From Archivesica marissinica (lineage: Eukaryota > Mollusca > Bivalvia > Venerida > Vesicomyidae), in assembly GCA_014843695.1 (NCBI GenBank), contig CM026404.1, forward strand, positions 87,683,917 to 87,747,916: a stretch of 64,000 bases of DNA, written 5' to 3'. The notes under the pieces were generated by a model. The model was not told where the DNA came from. It did no database searches and was given only the letters and a program-made list of their open reading frames with translations. Positions 25,101-35,449 of the stretch are shown piece after piece. Position 1 is the stretch's first letter; every line of letters begins with the position of its first letter. Both the position numbers and the translations under genes were made by a program.

Positions 25101-27560
25101 GACGGCGGTATAGAATGTATACAGTATAGGACGGCGGTATAGTATTTATACAGCATAGGACGACGGTATAGGATTTATACAGTATAGAACAGCGGTATAG
25201 GATTTATACAGCATAGGACGGCGGTATAGTATGTATACAGAATAGGAAGGCGGTATAGGATTTATACAATATAGAACGGCGGTATAGGATTTATACAGCA
25301 TAGGACGGCGGTATTTTATTTATACAGTATAGTACGACGGTATAGGATTTATACAGTATAGTACGGCGGTATAGGATTTATACAATATAGAACGGCGGTA
25401 TAGGATTTATACAGCATAGGACGGCGGTATAGGATTTATACAATATAGAACGGCGGTATAGGATTTATACAGCATAGGACGGCGGTATAGGATTTATACA
25501 GTATCGTACGGCGGTATAGGATTTATACAGGATAGGACGGCGGTATAGTATTTATACAGTATAGTACGGCGGTATAGGATTTATATAGTATAGGACGGCG
25601 GTATAGGATTTATACAGCATAGGACGGCGGTATAGGATTTATACAGGTTAGTATAACAGTATTTGTACAGCAAAGGATTTATACAGTATAGGACGGTGGT
25701 ATAGGATTTATACAGTATAGGACGGCGGTATAGGATTTATACAGGTTAGTATAACAGGATTTGTAGAGCAAAGGATTTATACAGAATAGGACGGCGGTAT
25801 AGGATTTATACAGTATAGGACGGTGGTATCGGATTTATACAGTATAGGACGGCGGTATAGGATTTATACAGGTTAGTATAACAGGATTTGTACAGTAAAG
25901 GATTTATACAGAATAGGACGGCGGTATAGGATTTATACAGTATAGTATAACAGGATTTGCACAGCATAGGATAACAGCATATGATTTATACAGTATAGTA
26001 TAACAGGATCTATACATCATAGGACGGCGGTATAGGATTTATTCAGTATAGTACGGCAGTATAGGATTTATACAGTATAGGACAGCAGTATAGGATTTAT
26101 ACAGTATAGGACAGCAGTATAGGATTTATACAGTATAGGACGGCGGTATATGATTTATACAGTATAGGACGGCAGTATAGGATTTATACAGTATAGGACA
26201 GCAGTATAGGATTTATACAGTATAGGACGGCAGTATAGTATTTATACAGTATAGTACGGCGGTATTGGATTTATACAGCATAGTACGGCGGTATAGGATT
26301 TATACAGTATATGACGGCGGTATAGGATGCATACAGGATAGGACGGCGGTATAGGATTTATACAGTATAGGACGGCGGTATAGGATTTATACAGTATAGT
26401 ACAGCGATATAGGATTAATACAGTATAGGACGGCGGTATATGATTTATACAGCATATGACGGCGGTATAGGATTTATGCAGTATAGGACGGCGGTATAGG
26501 ATTTATACAGTATAGGACGGCAGTATAGGATTTATACAGTATAGGACGGCAGTATAGTATTTATACAGTATAGGACAGCAGTATAGTATTTATACAGTAT
26601 AGGACAGCAGTATAGTATTGATACAGTATAGGACGGCAGTATAGGATTTATACAGTATAGGACGGCGGTATAGGATTTATACAGGATAGGACGGCGGTAT
26701 AGGATTTATACAGTATAGGACGGCGGTATAGGATTTATACAGTATAGGACGGCGGTATAGTATTTATACAGCATAGGACGGCGATATAGGATTTATACAG
26801 CATAGGACGGTGGTATAGTATTTATACAGTATAGGACGGCGGTATAGTATTTATACAGTATAGGACGGCGGTATAGGATTTATACAGTATAGGACGGCGG
26901 TATAGTATTTATACAGTATAGGACGGCGGTATAGTATTTATACAGTATAGGACGGCGGTATAGGATTTATACAGTATAGGACGGCGGTATAGTATTTGTA
27001 CAGTATAGGACGGCGGTATAGGATTTATACAGTATAGGACGGCGGTATAGGATTTGTACAGTGTAGGACGGCGGTATAGGATTCATACAGTATAGGACGG
27101 CGGTATAGAATGTATACAGTATAGGACGGCCATAGTATGTATACAGTATAGGACGGCGGTATAGGATTTATACAGTATAGAACGGCGGTATAGGATTTAT
27201 ACAGTATAGGACGGCGGTATAGTATTTATACAGTATAGGACGGCGGTATAGGATTTATACAATATAGAACGGCGGTATAGGATTTATACAGCATAGGATG
27301 GCGGTATATTATTTATACAGTATAGGACGGCGGTATAGGATTTATACAATATAGAACGGTGGTATAGGATTTATACAGTATAGGACGGCGGTATATTATT
27401 TATACAGTATAGTACGGCGGTATAGGATTTATACAGGATAGGACGGTGGTATAGTATTAATACAGTATAGGACGGCGGTATAGGATTTATACAGCATAGG
27501 ACGGTGGTATAGGATTTATACAGTATAGGACGGCGGTATAGGATTTATACAGTATAGGAC
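22101..27560. repeat. Tandem satellite, 29-bp unit
   Basis: Roughly 185 copies of ggatttatacagtataggac ggcggtata. Variants include agtagagg, gcatagg, ggcagtata, ggaca and gtttagg. A transitional stretch at 22101-22175 lies between the 57-mers and the 29-mers. Longer forms (acaggttagtataacaggat ttgtacagcaaa) appear near 25640-25960. Minus-strand frames have no independent support. Confidence 0.96.
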
Positions 27561-28195
27561 GGCGGTATAGGATTTATACAGGTTAGTATAACAGGATTTG
27601 TACAGCAAAGGATTTATACAGAATAGGACGGCGGTATAGGATTTATACAGTATAGTATAACAGGATTTGCACAGCATAGGATAACAGCATATGATTTATA
27701 CAGTATAGTATAACAGGATGTATACATCATAGGACGGCGGTATAGGATTTATACAGGTTAGTATAACAGGATTTGTACAGCAAATGATTTATACAGAATA
27801 GGACGGCGGTATAGGATTTATACAGTATAGTATAACAGGATGTGCACAGCATAGGATAACAGCATATGATTTATACAGTATAGTATAACAGGATTTGCAC
27901 AGCATAGGATAACAGCATATGATTTATACAGTATAGTATAACAGGATTTGCACAGCATAGGATAACAGCATAGGATTAATACAGTATAGTATAACAGGAT
28001 TTGCACAGCATAGGATAACAGCATAGGATTAATACAGTATAGTATAACAGGATTTGCACAGCATAGGATAACAGCATAGGATTAATACAGTATAGTATAA
28101 CAGGAGTTGCACAGCATAGGATAACAGCATAGGATTAATACAGTATAGTATAACAGGATTTGTACAGCATAGGATAACAGCATAGGATTTATACA
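27561..28195. repeat. Tandem satellite, 53-bp unit
   Basis: About twelve units of ggatttatacagtatagtat aacaggatttgcacagcata ggataacagcata. Cacagc landmarks at 27845, 27898, 27951 and 28004 show the 53-bp period. Each unit equals a 24-bp shortened monomer plus a 29-bp monomer. Confidence 0.93.
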
Positions 28196-28540
28196 GTGTG
28201 CGATCACGGTATTATATTTATACATTACAGGATCAAGATTAGGATTGATATTGTATAGCACAACGGAATAATATTCATTCAATACAATATCACAATATAT
28301 GATGCATACAGTATAGGACCACTGTTGTGGGCTTGCATAGCATATTTTTATTAATATTGGACTGGTGTCAAAATGCCAGAGTATTATATTAAATATTACT
28401 CGTAAATGTACGTACATGTGTTTAGTTAATGGAAAAGCCATGCATCACGAGTGTTGAATTTCTCCCCGGATAATTGGTCATATATAGGAGCAGAACTAAC
28501 CACTACTAGTATTGTAATCACTATTGAACTAATGAGATCA
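28196..28540. other. Decayed satellite edge and unassigned sequence
   Basis: Degenerating copies of the satellite (atacagtgtgcgatcacggt) fade out by about 28320, followed by AT-rich sequence without a recognised feature. Confidence 0.5.
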
Positions 28541-29088
28541 TTAAAGCGACATTACATCAGTGAAAACGCAAATGTCTGCAGAATATAATTTGCTATTACA
28601 CTGTATATGGTATAATTTGTTTCCAAATATTTGCCTCAAAATCTGAGTATTTCAACAAATAAACAAACGTCGTATACGCGGTTTGTTGACATAACAAAAT
28701 AATGTGAATAGGGTCGACATACATGCGTAATACAACGCGCTTATCCCGAATAACACGAGATATGGTACATATTTACCGTGGTTTCTCACATGTGTGCCTA
28801 TGCATATTTATTTGTAGACTAATTATAATACTTAGTTATATTATCTCTAAACGAAAGTATCGCGTGTTTAGTATTGACTCCAATGACAAACAAATGTCAG
28901 TTCAGGAGTGTGGATGACCGTTATATGAAATCCTACTTTCACTTTCGAAAGTTTGTGTACCACAAAATCACTGTTTATTTATTCAATGTTAGTGTTCGCG
29001 AATGTATTCAGAAGAATATGTAGCAGCTATCCATTTATACGTGAAAAAGATTATTCTATTTGCTTTTTGCATGGTAATGTCGCTTTAA
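28541..29088. mobile_element. TTAA-flanked MITE family, copy 1
   Basis: 548 bp bounded by TTAA on both sides, with inverted ends AGCGACATTACATC and gtaatgtcgct. Conserved interior: tttgcctcaaaatctgagta, gtcgtatacgcggtttgttg and atgtgtgcctatgcatattt. Other copies are at 42409-42942, 57146-57371 (partial) and 61268-61796. A TTAA target is typical of piggyBac and Kolobok; the ends lack the CCC of many piggyBacs, so Kolobok-like is a guess. No transposase is encoded. Confidence 0.88.
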
Positions 29089-29117
29089 GGTAAATTCACG
29101 TTGTCAACTTGTAGTGA

Positions 29118-30472
29118 TGTATTTCAACACCGGTTTGACGGACATGTTCCCGCTGTACCAGTAGTGTGATGCAAGGTAACGGAGCCATGCATTAGCGCAT
29201 TGGTAGGTGTAGTGTAAGTTGTGGTCGTATATCCATTCCCGTTATTCCAGTAGTGTAAGGTAACGGAACCATGCATTAGCGCATTGGTAGGTGTAGTGTA
29301 AGTTGTGGTCGTATATCCATTCCCGTTGTTCCAGTAGTGTAAGGTAACGGAGCCGCTTATTAGCGCATTGGTAGGTGTAGTGTAAGTTGTGGTCGTATAT
29401 CCATTCCCGTTGTTCCAGTAGTGTAAGGTAACGGAGCCGCGTATTAGCGCATTGGTAGGTGTAGTGTAAGTTGTGGTCGTATATCCATTCCCGTTGTTCC
29501 AGTAGTGTAAGGTAACGGAGCCGCGTATTAGCGCATTGGCAGGTGTAGTGTAAGTTGTGGTCGTATATCCATTCCCGTTGTTCCAGTAGTGTAAGGTAAC
29601 GGAACCGTGTATTAGCGCATTGGTAGGTGTAGTGTACGTTGTGGTCGTATCCATTCCCGTTGTTCCAGTAGTGTGATGTAAGGTAACGGAGCAGCGTATT
29701 AGCGCATTGGTAGGTGTAGTGTAAGTTGTGGTCGTATATCCATTCCCGTTGTCCCAGTAGTGTAAGGTAACGGAGCCATGCATTAGCGCATTGGTAGGAG
29801 TAGTGCAAGTTGTGGTCGTATATCCATTCCCGTTGTCCCAGTAGTGTAAGGTAACGGAGCCATGCATTAGCGCATTGGTAGGAGTAGTGCAAGTTGTGGT
29901 CGTATATCCATTCCCGTTGTTCCAGTAGTGTATGGTAACGGAGCCATGTATTAGTGCATTGGTAGCTTTAGTGTAAGTTGTGGTCGTATATCCATTCCCG
30001 TTGTTCCAGTAGTGTATGGTAACGGAGCCATGTATTAGTGCATTGGTAGCTTTAGTGTAATTTGTGGTCGTATATCCAGTCCCGTTGTTCCAGTAGTGTA
30101 AGGTAACGGAACCATGCATTAGCGCATTGGTAGCTTTAGTGTAAGTTGTGGTCGTATATCCATTCCCGTTGTTCCAGTAGTGTACGGTAACGGAGCCATG
30201 CATTAGCGCATTGGTAGGTGTAGTGTAAGTTGTGGTCGTATATCCATTCCCGTTATTCCAGTAGTGTAAGGTAACGGGGCCATGTATTAGCGCATTGGCA
30301 GGTGTAGTGTAAGTTGTGGTCGTATATCCATTCCCGTTGTTCCAGTAGTGTAAGGTAACGGAGCAGTGTATTAGTGCATTGGTAGGTGTAGTGGAAGTTG
30401 TGGTCGTATATCCATTCCCGTTGTTCCAGTAGTGTAAGGTAACGGAGCCGTGTATTAGTGCATTGGCATGTT
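29118..30472. repeat. Tandem array, 84-bp unit (28 codons)
   Basis: About 16 units of 84 bp, including gtgtaagttgtggtcgtata, tccattcccgttgttccagt and agtgtaaggtaacggagcc. On the minus strand the period is 28 codons (GSVTLHYWNNGNGYTTTTYT...), open for 359 codons (29124-30203). A second minus-strand frame is also open for 216 codons, so openness alone does not prove coding. Units near 29160 and 29670 carry a 5-bp insertion compensated to keep the frame. Confidence 0.93.
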
Positions 30473-30556
30473 TAACGTGTTATTATTTTTATTTCTCATT
30501 AACGACATATCTTATCTATGATCTTTTCGTGACAGTGTACCTTAACACATTGCATA

Positions 30557-30780
30557 GCTGGTCAGTGGTGCTGTGGTTAGCACTCTGGACTCGTAAGCTA
30601 GGGGTCGCTTGTTGGACCCCGTCAGCACCATACTAAAGGGATTAATAGCATGGTGTTTCAATTGGGACTTTCAACCGAGGTCCCGTGTCGGTGCTTTACA
30701 TCGCGCACGCAATAGAACCAGACTCTGGAATGGGTCTCTGGTATATCAAAGCGACGATTTGTAAACTTAAAAACGCACAC
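30557..30780 (+). mobile_element. Diverged SINE related to family C
   Basis: The head gtggttagcactctggactc gtaagctaggggtcg is a mutated family C head. The body retains accgaggtcccgtgtcggtg ctttacatcg and ctctggaatgggtctctg. The tail is eroded (gcgacgatttgtaaacttaa). An older subfamily. Confidence 0.75.
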
Positions 30781-30932
30781 GCTGGATAAAATAACGGTTA
30801 TCAATTGTTCAGAGAATTGTATCAGACTAGCACGGGTTCCAATCTGTCGATTGTTAACCTTTTTTGTTCTGATAAATCGACTTCAGAAGCTCAACATGGC
30901 GCAATTAACTGTTTGGGTGTTAACTAAATTCA

Positions 30933-31142
30933 TACTGACACCCAAACGAAACTGTGTACATGTTTATATCCTTTTAGAAAACAATATAGGCAACTTTGGT
31001 ATCAAAATGTGCGCAATATTGGGTCAATTAGTGAAATATGTGATTATTTTCTTCACTCATGATAGTAAATTGCATAATTGTAAAATTCGTAACGAAAAAA
31101 TAACGCTATATCAAAGATCAAAGTGTTTTATGGTGTCTGTAT
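30933..31142 (+). mobile_element. MITE family H, copy 2
   Basis: The inverted ends are catactgacacccaaacgaa and tgttttatggtgtctgta. The interior matches copy 1 (tatccttttagaaaacaata, ttttcttcactcatgatagt). The 151-residue frame over it (30851-31306) is not a gene. Confidence 0.82.
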
Positions 31143-31454
31143 ATATATACACATATATATATATGACGGACAGAGTGAAATATATTAACGCATGTTCTCG
31201 GGCTAGTTGCAGACGACTATTCATTAATGTGTCTTTCTTATCTGGAACTGAAAACTGGACATACGTCATGACATCCCATTATAGAGGTATAATTGTGACG
31301 TTATGACGCAATTCTAATGACAGTCCATGACATATTTGACTGTTATTTTTTTTACAGCTAGCGCGTATATAAATTACAAACCGAAGCCACATTTTATAAC
31401 TGTTCTTGTTAAAATACTGCCACATACTTGTGGGTAGATATATTGGATATATAT
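31143..31454. other. Unassigned sequence with short TA repeats
   Basis: Begins with an alternating AT stretch (31141-31163). No coding or repeat homology seen in the rest. Confidence 0.4.
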
Positions 31455-31660
31455 GCATTCGCTTCAGGGGCGAAAGGTCCGGAGTTCGAGCCCCGCTGGA
31501 GCCGTTACGATTGTGCCCTTAGGCAAGGCATTTAAATTCCACATTGCCTCTTCTCTCTCTCCCTCGTGGCGATGGATTCCATCAGGAATGAGGTCTCGAG
31601 AGCGATTAACATAAGTTGTAAGAACTTGTTTCGCAATCGAGCTAAAATAAATGTGTATAT
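31455..31660 (+). mobile_element. SINE family A, copy 5 (A box missing)
   Basis: Starts within the anticodon arm (gcattcgcttcaggggcgaa) and keeps the B-box region (ggagttcgagccccgctgg), the body and the tail. The first about 25 bp of the head are absent. Confidence 0.9.
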
Positions 31661-32117
31661 ATTAGTAGATATATATATCTGTATTGATTCCCTTAGTATA
31701 GCATACACGTACATATACAGGATGAGAGACACACTGACAAGGGCACATCATTTAAACGAAATTACCTGCACATATACGAATTCACATTCAGAAGATAATG
31801 AGCGACGTCTATTATATTACCTCCCTTGGCAGATCAAGTCCGATTAATCCCGACATGTATATCGGTCATTTCAGTTGGAATCCTTTGTTTTTACTGTTGT
31901 TATGAACCAAATTTGCGCTATGATAACTGTGACTTTATCCATTGGATATACTGTAGAATGAATACCTGTCTAGATATATTGATAGCATGTTGTGCAAAGG
32001 AAACAACGATAAAAACAGAGGAAATTACTTAAGAGGACCTACATACACTTTGGGGGTATTTAGGGGGCAGTAACTGACCGATGTCTCCCATTAAGTGTTA
32101 AGGAATTAATCGCGGGC
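31661..32117. other. Unassigned sequence
   Basis: Two overlapping short frames (31566-31847 and 31826-32032) begin in the SINE or next to it. Neither has a recognisable domain. Confidence 0.4.
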
Positions 32118-32236
32118 TAATAGTTTCCATCGGGGTATGAACTACATTGGGCGTGGTTAAAGTGTGTGGAGGCCGAAGGCATCCACGCTAACTGTAAACA
32201 CGCCCAATGTAGTTTATATCCCGATGGAAACTATTA
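32118..32236. mobile_element. Foldback element, 38-bp arms
   Basis: The left arm 32118-32155 (taatagtttccatcgggg...gggcgtg) and right arm 32199-32236 (cacgcccaatgtagttt...actatta) are reverse complements with about two mismatches, around a 43-bp loop rich in ggaggccgaaggcatccacg. It would form a long hairpin; a MITE-like element or a structured RNA are both possible. Confidence 0.85.
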
Positions 32237-32535
32237 ACCAGCATTACTTATATTTACATGAATTATTCTTTTCAATTACACCAAATACTATATAGCACAC
32301 TTTGCATTTAAAATGTGTTTAGTCCAAATTTGCAACTTACCATGTGCCGGAACAGGTAAATAGATCATCCCTGGAACAGCGTAAACTGTAGCATACGCCT
32401 TTTCTCGCGACGAACGTTGCCTAACACTGTGAATGCACATGCCCGTAACGTCGAGTGTTCACGTCAGCATATCATTAGTGAAAGCCTAATACAATCAGGG
32501 TACATAGGTTCATCGAAGGAAATGCAATAGCGATA
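32237..32535. other. Unassigned sequence
   Basis: No coding, RNA or repeat signal recognised. Confidence 0.4.
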
Positions 32536-32827
32536 CAGACGGATCTGTAGCCCAGTGGTAACACGCTGGACTGATAATCCAGGGATCGCAGGTTCAATCC
32601 CCCCGTCTGACCCTAATACAATTATCAGTCTTTCAGATGGGACTTTAAACCGAGGTCTCGTGTCGGTGCTTTACATCGTGCACGTAAAAGAACCAGAGGA
32701 GATTCTGGAATGGGGCTCTGTCTGTATCATTGCACTATCCTCCAACAATTTAAAATGACTAATCTCCCTCAGGAGGCGTCGCTCATATGGGCAACCGGTA
32801 GCGACGATAAATAAACGTAAAACACAC
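32536..32827 (+). mobile_element. SINE family C, copy 5
   Basis: Full-length. The head is cagacggatctgtagcccag tgg, with anticodon loop mutated to CTGATAA, body cacgtaaaagaaccagagga and tail cgacgataaataaacgtaaa. Confidence 0.93.
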
Positions 32828-33115
32828 GCTGGCATAACCGCCTCAGTTGTCCATCATAGTGGTGCCTCGGGACATGCTCCCACGGAAACTTTTGAATAAC
32901 ATAATACAAGTTGGTGCACTGTCCTGGTACATGTGGGGTAACATGGGGATAGGTGATGGTGTAACGATTTTATAGGAAATCATTTAGATGTCATAGCATC
33001 ACTCTGGAAATTAAGGGTCTGTTCGAGCCCACGTCGCTGACACCATTCGGAAACAATTTAAAGCATGGCACTTTTGATTTATCTGTCAAATTGAAGCTAA
33101 CGAATCCACTGAACA

Positions 33116-33303
33116 GTTCGTTCTGATATGGCCGGTTGGTGAGCCGCCAGATAGTTAAATAGTGGCTACCGATTGCTTACCAGCCTGACGTCTGGCATAC
33201 AAGCATAGGATTCGGGAAGTACTGATGTTCGTAAAAAGAGGTGTCTCATAATTCAGAAATAGCTGGCCCTTTAAATAGGGGTGACACTATAATAAACAAA
33301 CAC
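33116..33303 (+). mobile_element. SINE family G, copy 2 (head truncated)
   Basis: From gttcgttctgatatggccgg through gagccgccagatagttaaat, gattcgggaagtactgatgt and the tail ggccctttaaataggggtga. Confidence 0.82.
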
Positions 33304-33451
33304 TTTACTTTACTTTCTATTAGCTGTTCATGAGGGGGCACTTCTGTAAGACTTCGGACACCACAATTTTTATTGAAAATGATTTGCTTTTCAATGTGTT
33401 TGTTTTTGTGGTTTCAAGTCGCACATACAGCGTAGTTCACGCGGTGACTCT

Positions 33452-33606
33452 CCTGGCGACTCTATTGGTGGAGGACGAACCCGGGTGCCCCTCCGTGCCA
33501 CATTGCAGGCACGAACTGGTACCCGGGTAGAACCATCGACATACCGCAAGCCAGCTGGATATCTCCCTCACATGAAATAGTTCTATGTTCAGAGTGGGAT
33601 TCGAAC
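33452..33606 (-). mobile_element. SINE family E, copy 3 (partial)
   Basis: Reverse complement of the family E body (ctattggtggaggacgaacc cgggtg, ccagctggatatctccctca) ending in the inverted B box gtgggattcgaac. The A-box half of the head is missing. Confidence 0.78.
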
Positions 33607-33624
33607 ATATAGTTGAATCTCTAA

Positions 33625-33986
33625 GAAATCATAACATTTTACTTCGGAGTGATGAGAATCTGTGAACCTCTCAAAAACTGAGTGAATTCTTTCTGATATC
33701 TCAATTTTAGCCCAATAATCACGTCACGAATCCATGTTGAGTGCTAGGAACAATTATGTGTTATTTGCTTGTAAATCAGAATTCTAACCATACTGAAAGC
33801 TATATATATCTTTATCCCGAGGGCAACCATGATCTAGGGAAGGGCTGTAAATAATGTTGTCATAACCTGTAGCCCAACCCATTTGCTTTTTCCCCCAGAT
33901 TAAATCGTATACAGCAATACTGAATCCTAATATAATTTCATATTGTTTTCTAGGTATTTCATTGTGTGTATACTGAAAGTTTAAAC
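33625..33986. repeat. Inverted dispersed duplicate of 62142-62503
   Basis: About 360 bp match the reverse complement of 62142-62503 (shared: gaatccatgttgagtgctag, atgatctagggaagggctgt, gcccaacccatttgcttttt). The homology continues through the adjoining SINE B body on both sides, so the duplication includes a SINE insertion junction. Confidence 0.85.
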
Positions 33987-34201
33987 TTTATTTATTTTAC
34001 AACTATTGTGAAGCAAGTTTTAACAACTTATATTAATCACTTTCGTTGTCGCGGATGAAAGCGCATATGTGGTCATTCGTGTGGGAGGAAACCGTAGTAC
34101 CCGGGGGAAAACCCACCTATCCGATCTGAATCGAACCAATAGCGATGAGGGACATGTGAATTGAAGTCAACGACCTTAATATCTCGGCCACGGGTGCCTC
34201 T
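33979..34201 (-). mobile_element. Chimeric SINE: family B body and tail with family E head
   Basis: From the right on the minus strand: a Ser/Leu-type head (gtggccgagatattaaggtc gttgactt, B box ggttcgatt) as in family E, then at about 34128 an abrupt join to the family B body (cagatcggataggtgggttt, cggtttcctcccacacgaat) and the family B tail ending aataaagtttaaac. Other family B copies carry a gcgcagtggttagcg head, so head and body come from different families here. Confidence 0.78.
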
Positions 34202-34449
34202 AACTTGCTTAGCAAGGAAAATGATGAGGTAGATTGAGGCTGGTATTATAGCTTCAATAATTATACTTAAATAACATAATAACAACTACAATTACGAGAC
34301 CTCGCATGGCGTATAATGTAATTAGTGTTGCCTTGTTAACTGCTGATAGGGATACGATAAAACAACTGACATTTGAGGAGCCTATGTGTGAGTTGTTACA
34401 CACTATAGGAGGAGGAAGAAAAGAAAATTTATAAAGGTTGTTAAACAAC

Positions 34450-34896
34450 AAATAAATTGCCTATTAAATACATAGTAAAAAGTAAAAACATACAGTCTGT
34501 TCGTTTATATTTCCAGTCTTTCATTTCTTCTGATACAACATCCACTGTGAAGAGGTGTTCAACTCAGTCTGAAACACACCAACAATATTTCAAATGCTAT
34601 GTTTCAAATAACCAGTGCTCGCCTGTGAATAACGTAACTGTGTTTACACACTGTATTCCTGTAAAATAATACAGTATATCAACCTTCAGTTTGAAATGGC
34701 CAGAATTCTTATACCTCATCTTATCTACACATCAACTAGTCTGAAGTCTTCTCAAGTCACATAATTTCTCAAAAAAAACACAAAAACTATACACTGCCTG
34801 TCATGAAAATGCATTTTTACCAAAAGACAAAATGAACTATATTAGTTATTGGGACTACATTCGATGTACATCTGCCTATTTACGTATATACAACCT
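34450..34896 (+). repeat. Dispersed repeat family K, copy 1
   Basis: About 447 bp matching 57964-58418 in the same orientation (shared: gtaaaaacatacagtctgt, tttcatttcttctgataca, tcaactagt, catgaaaatgcatttttacc, ttagttattgggactacatt). Both copies have a short open frame (KNIQSV.LYFQSFISSDTTST VKR) that then diverges by indels, so coding is not supported. Transposon class unknown. Confidence 0.82.
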
Positions 34897-34920
34897 ATAA
34901 ACCATAATGGGGCTTTTCGT

Positions 34921-35143
34921 TAACCCTTAACCTGCCAATCTCGACTTAAGTTGCTTTTGCAAACAGCACATAGCCAGATCAGACAGCACAGAACGTGTCA
35001 TCTGATCAGGCTCTATGCTGTTTGCTATTTGGATAGTGGAGTTGAAACACTTGGCTGAATAGCAAACAACATAGATCCTGATCAGATGCGGCATTATGCT
35101 GTTTGCACTTTCCGTCCTATTTAGTCGGCAAGTTAAGGGATAA
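34921..35143. mobile_element. Foldback/MITE family F, copy 2
   Basis: The ends taacccttaacctgccaatc and gtcggcaagttaagggata are inverted. Inside, gctctatgctgtttgctatt and aacaacatagatcctgatca are arms of a nested hairpin, as in the copy at 14310. Confidence 0.85.
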
Positions 35144-35449
35144 ATCTCAAAATTAGCACACAGACACAAGTTCGGAGATTTTCCTCGGTGTAATACAGGT
35201 ACTGAATGTAGATTTTGATACAATGCGTGTAATACTTATATATAACGCCTATAACATAAGTCTGCATTGTACAACAATTCATTGGTGCCTCCAAGCGATT
35301 CACACATTGATCTACGAACACACGGACGGACTGGGAGGGGAACATGTATTTTTTCAAATACTTTGCGACACTTTCAATTACATGGGACAATATGGACTAT
35401 ATTTTGGTTTAAAACAATCAATACTATAACGTTATCATTTCATAATACA
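35144..35449. other. Unassigned sequence
   Basis: Overlapping short frames on both strands (35133-35390 minus, 35223-35429 plus) without recognisable domains or splice context. Confidence 0.4.

Noticed and set aside
28723..28917. 64-codon frame MRNTTRLSRITRDM...
   Set aside because: It lies wholly inside a MITE and is not kept open in the other copies.
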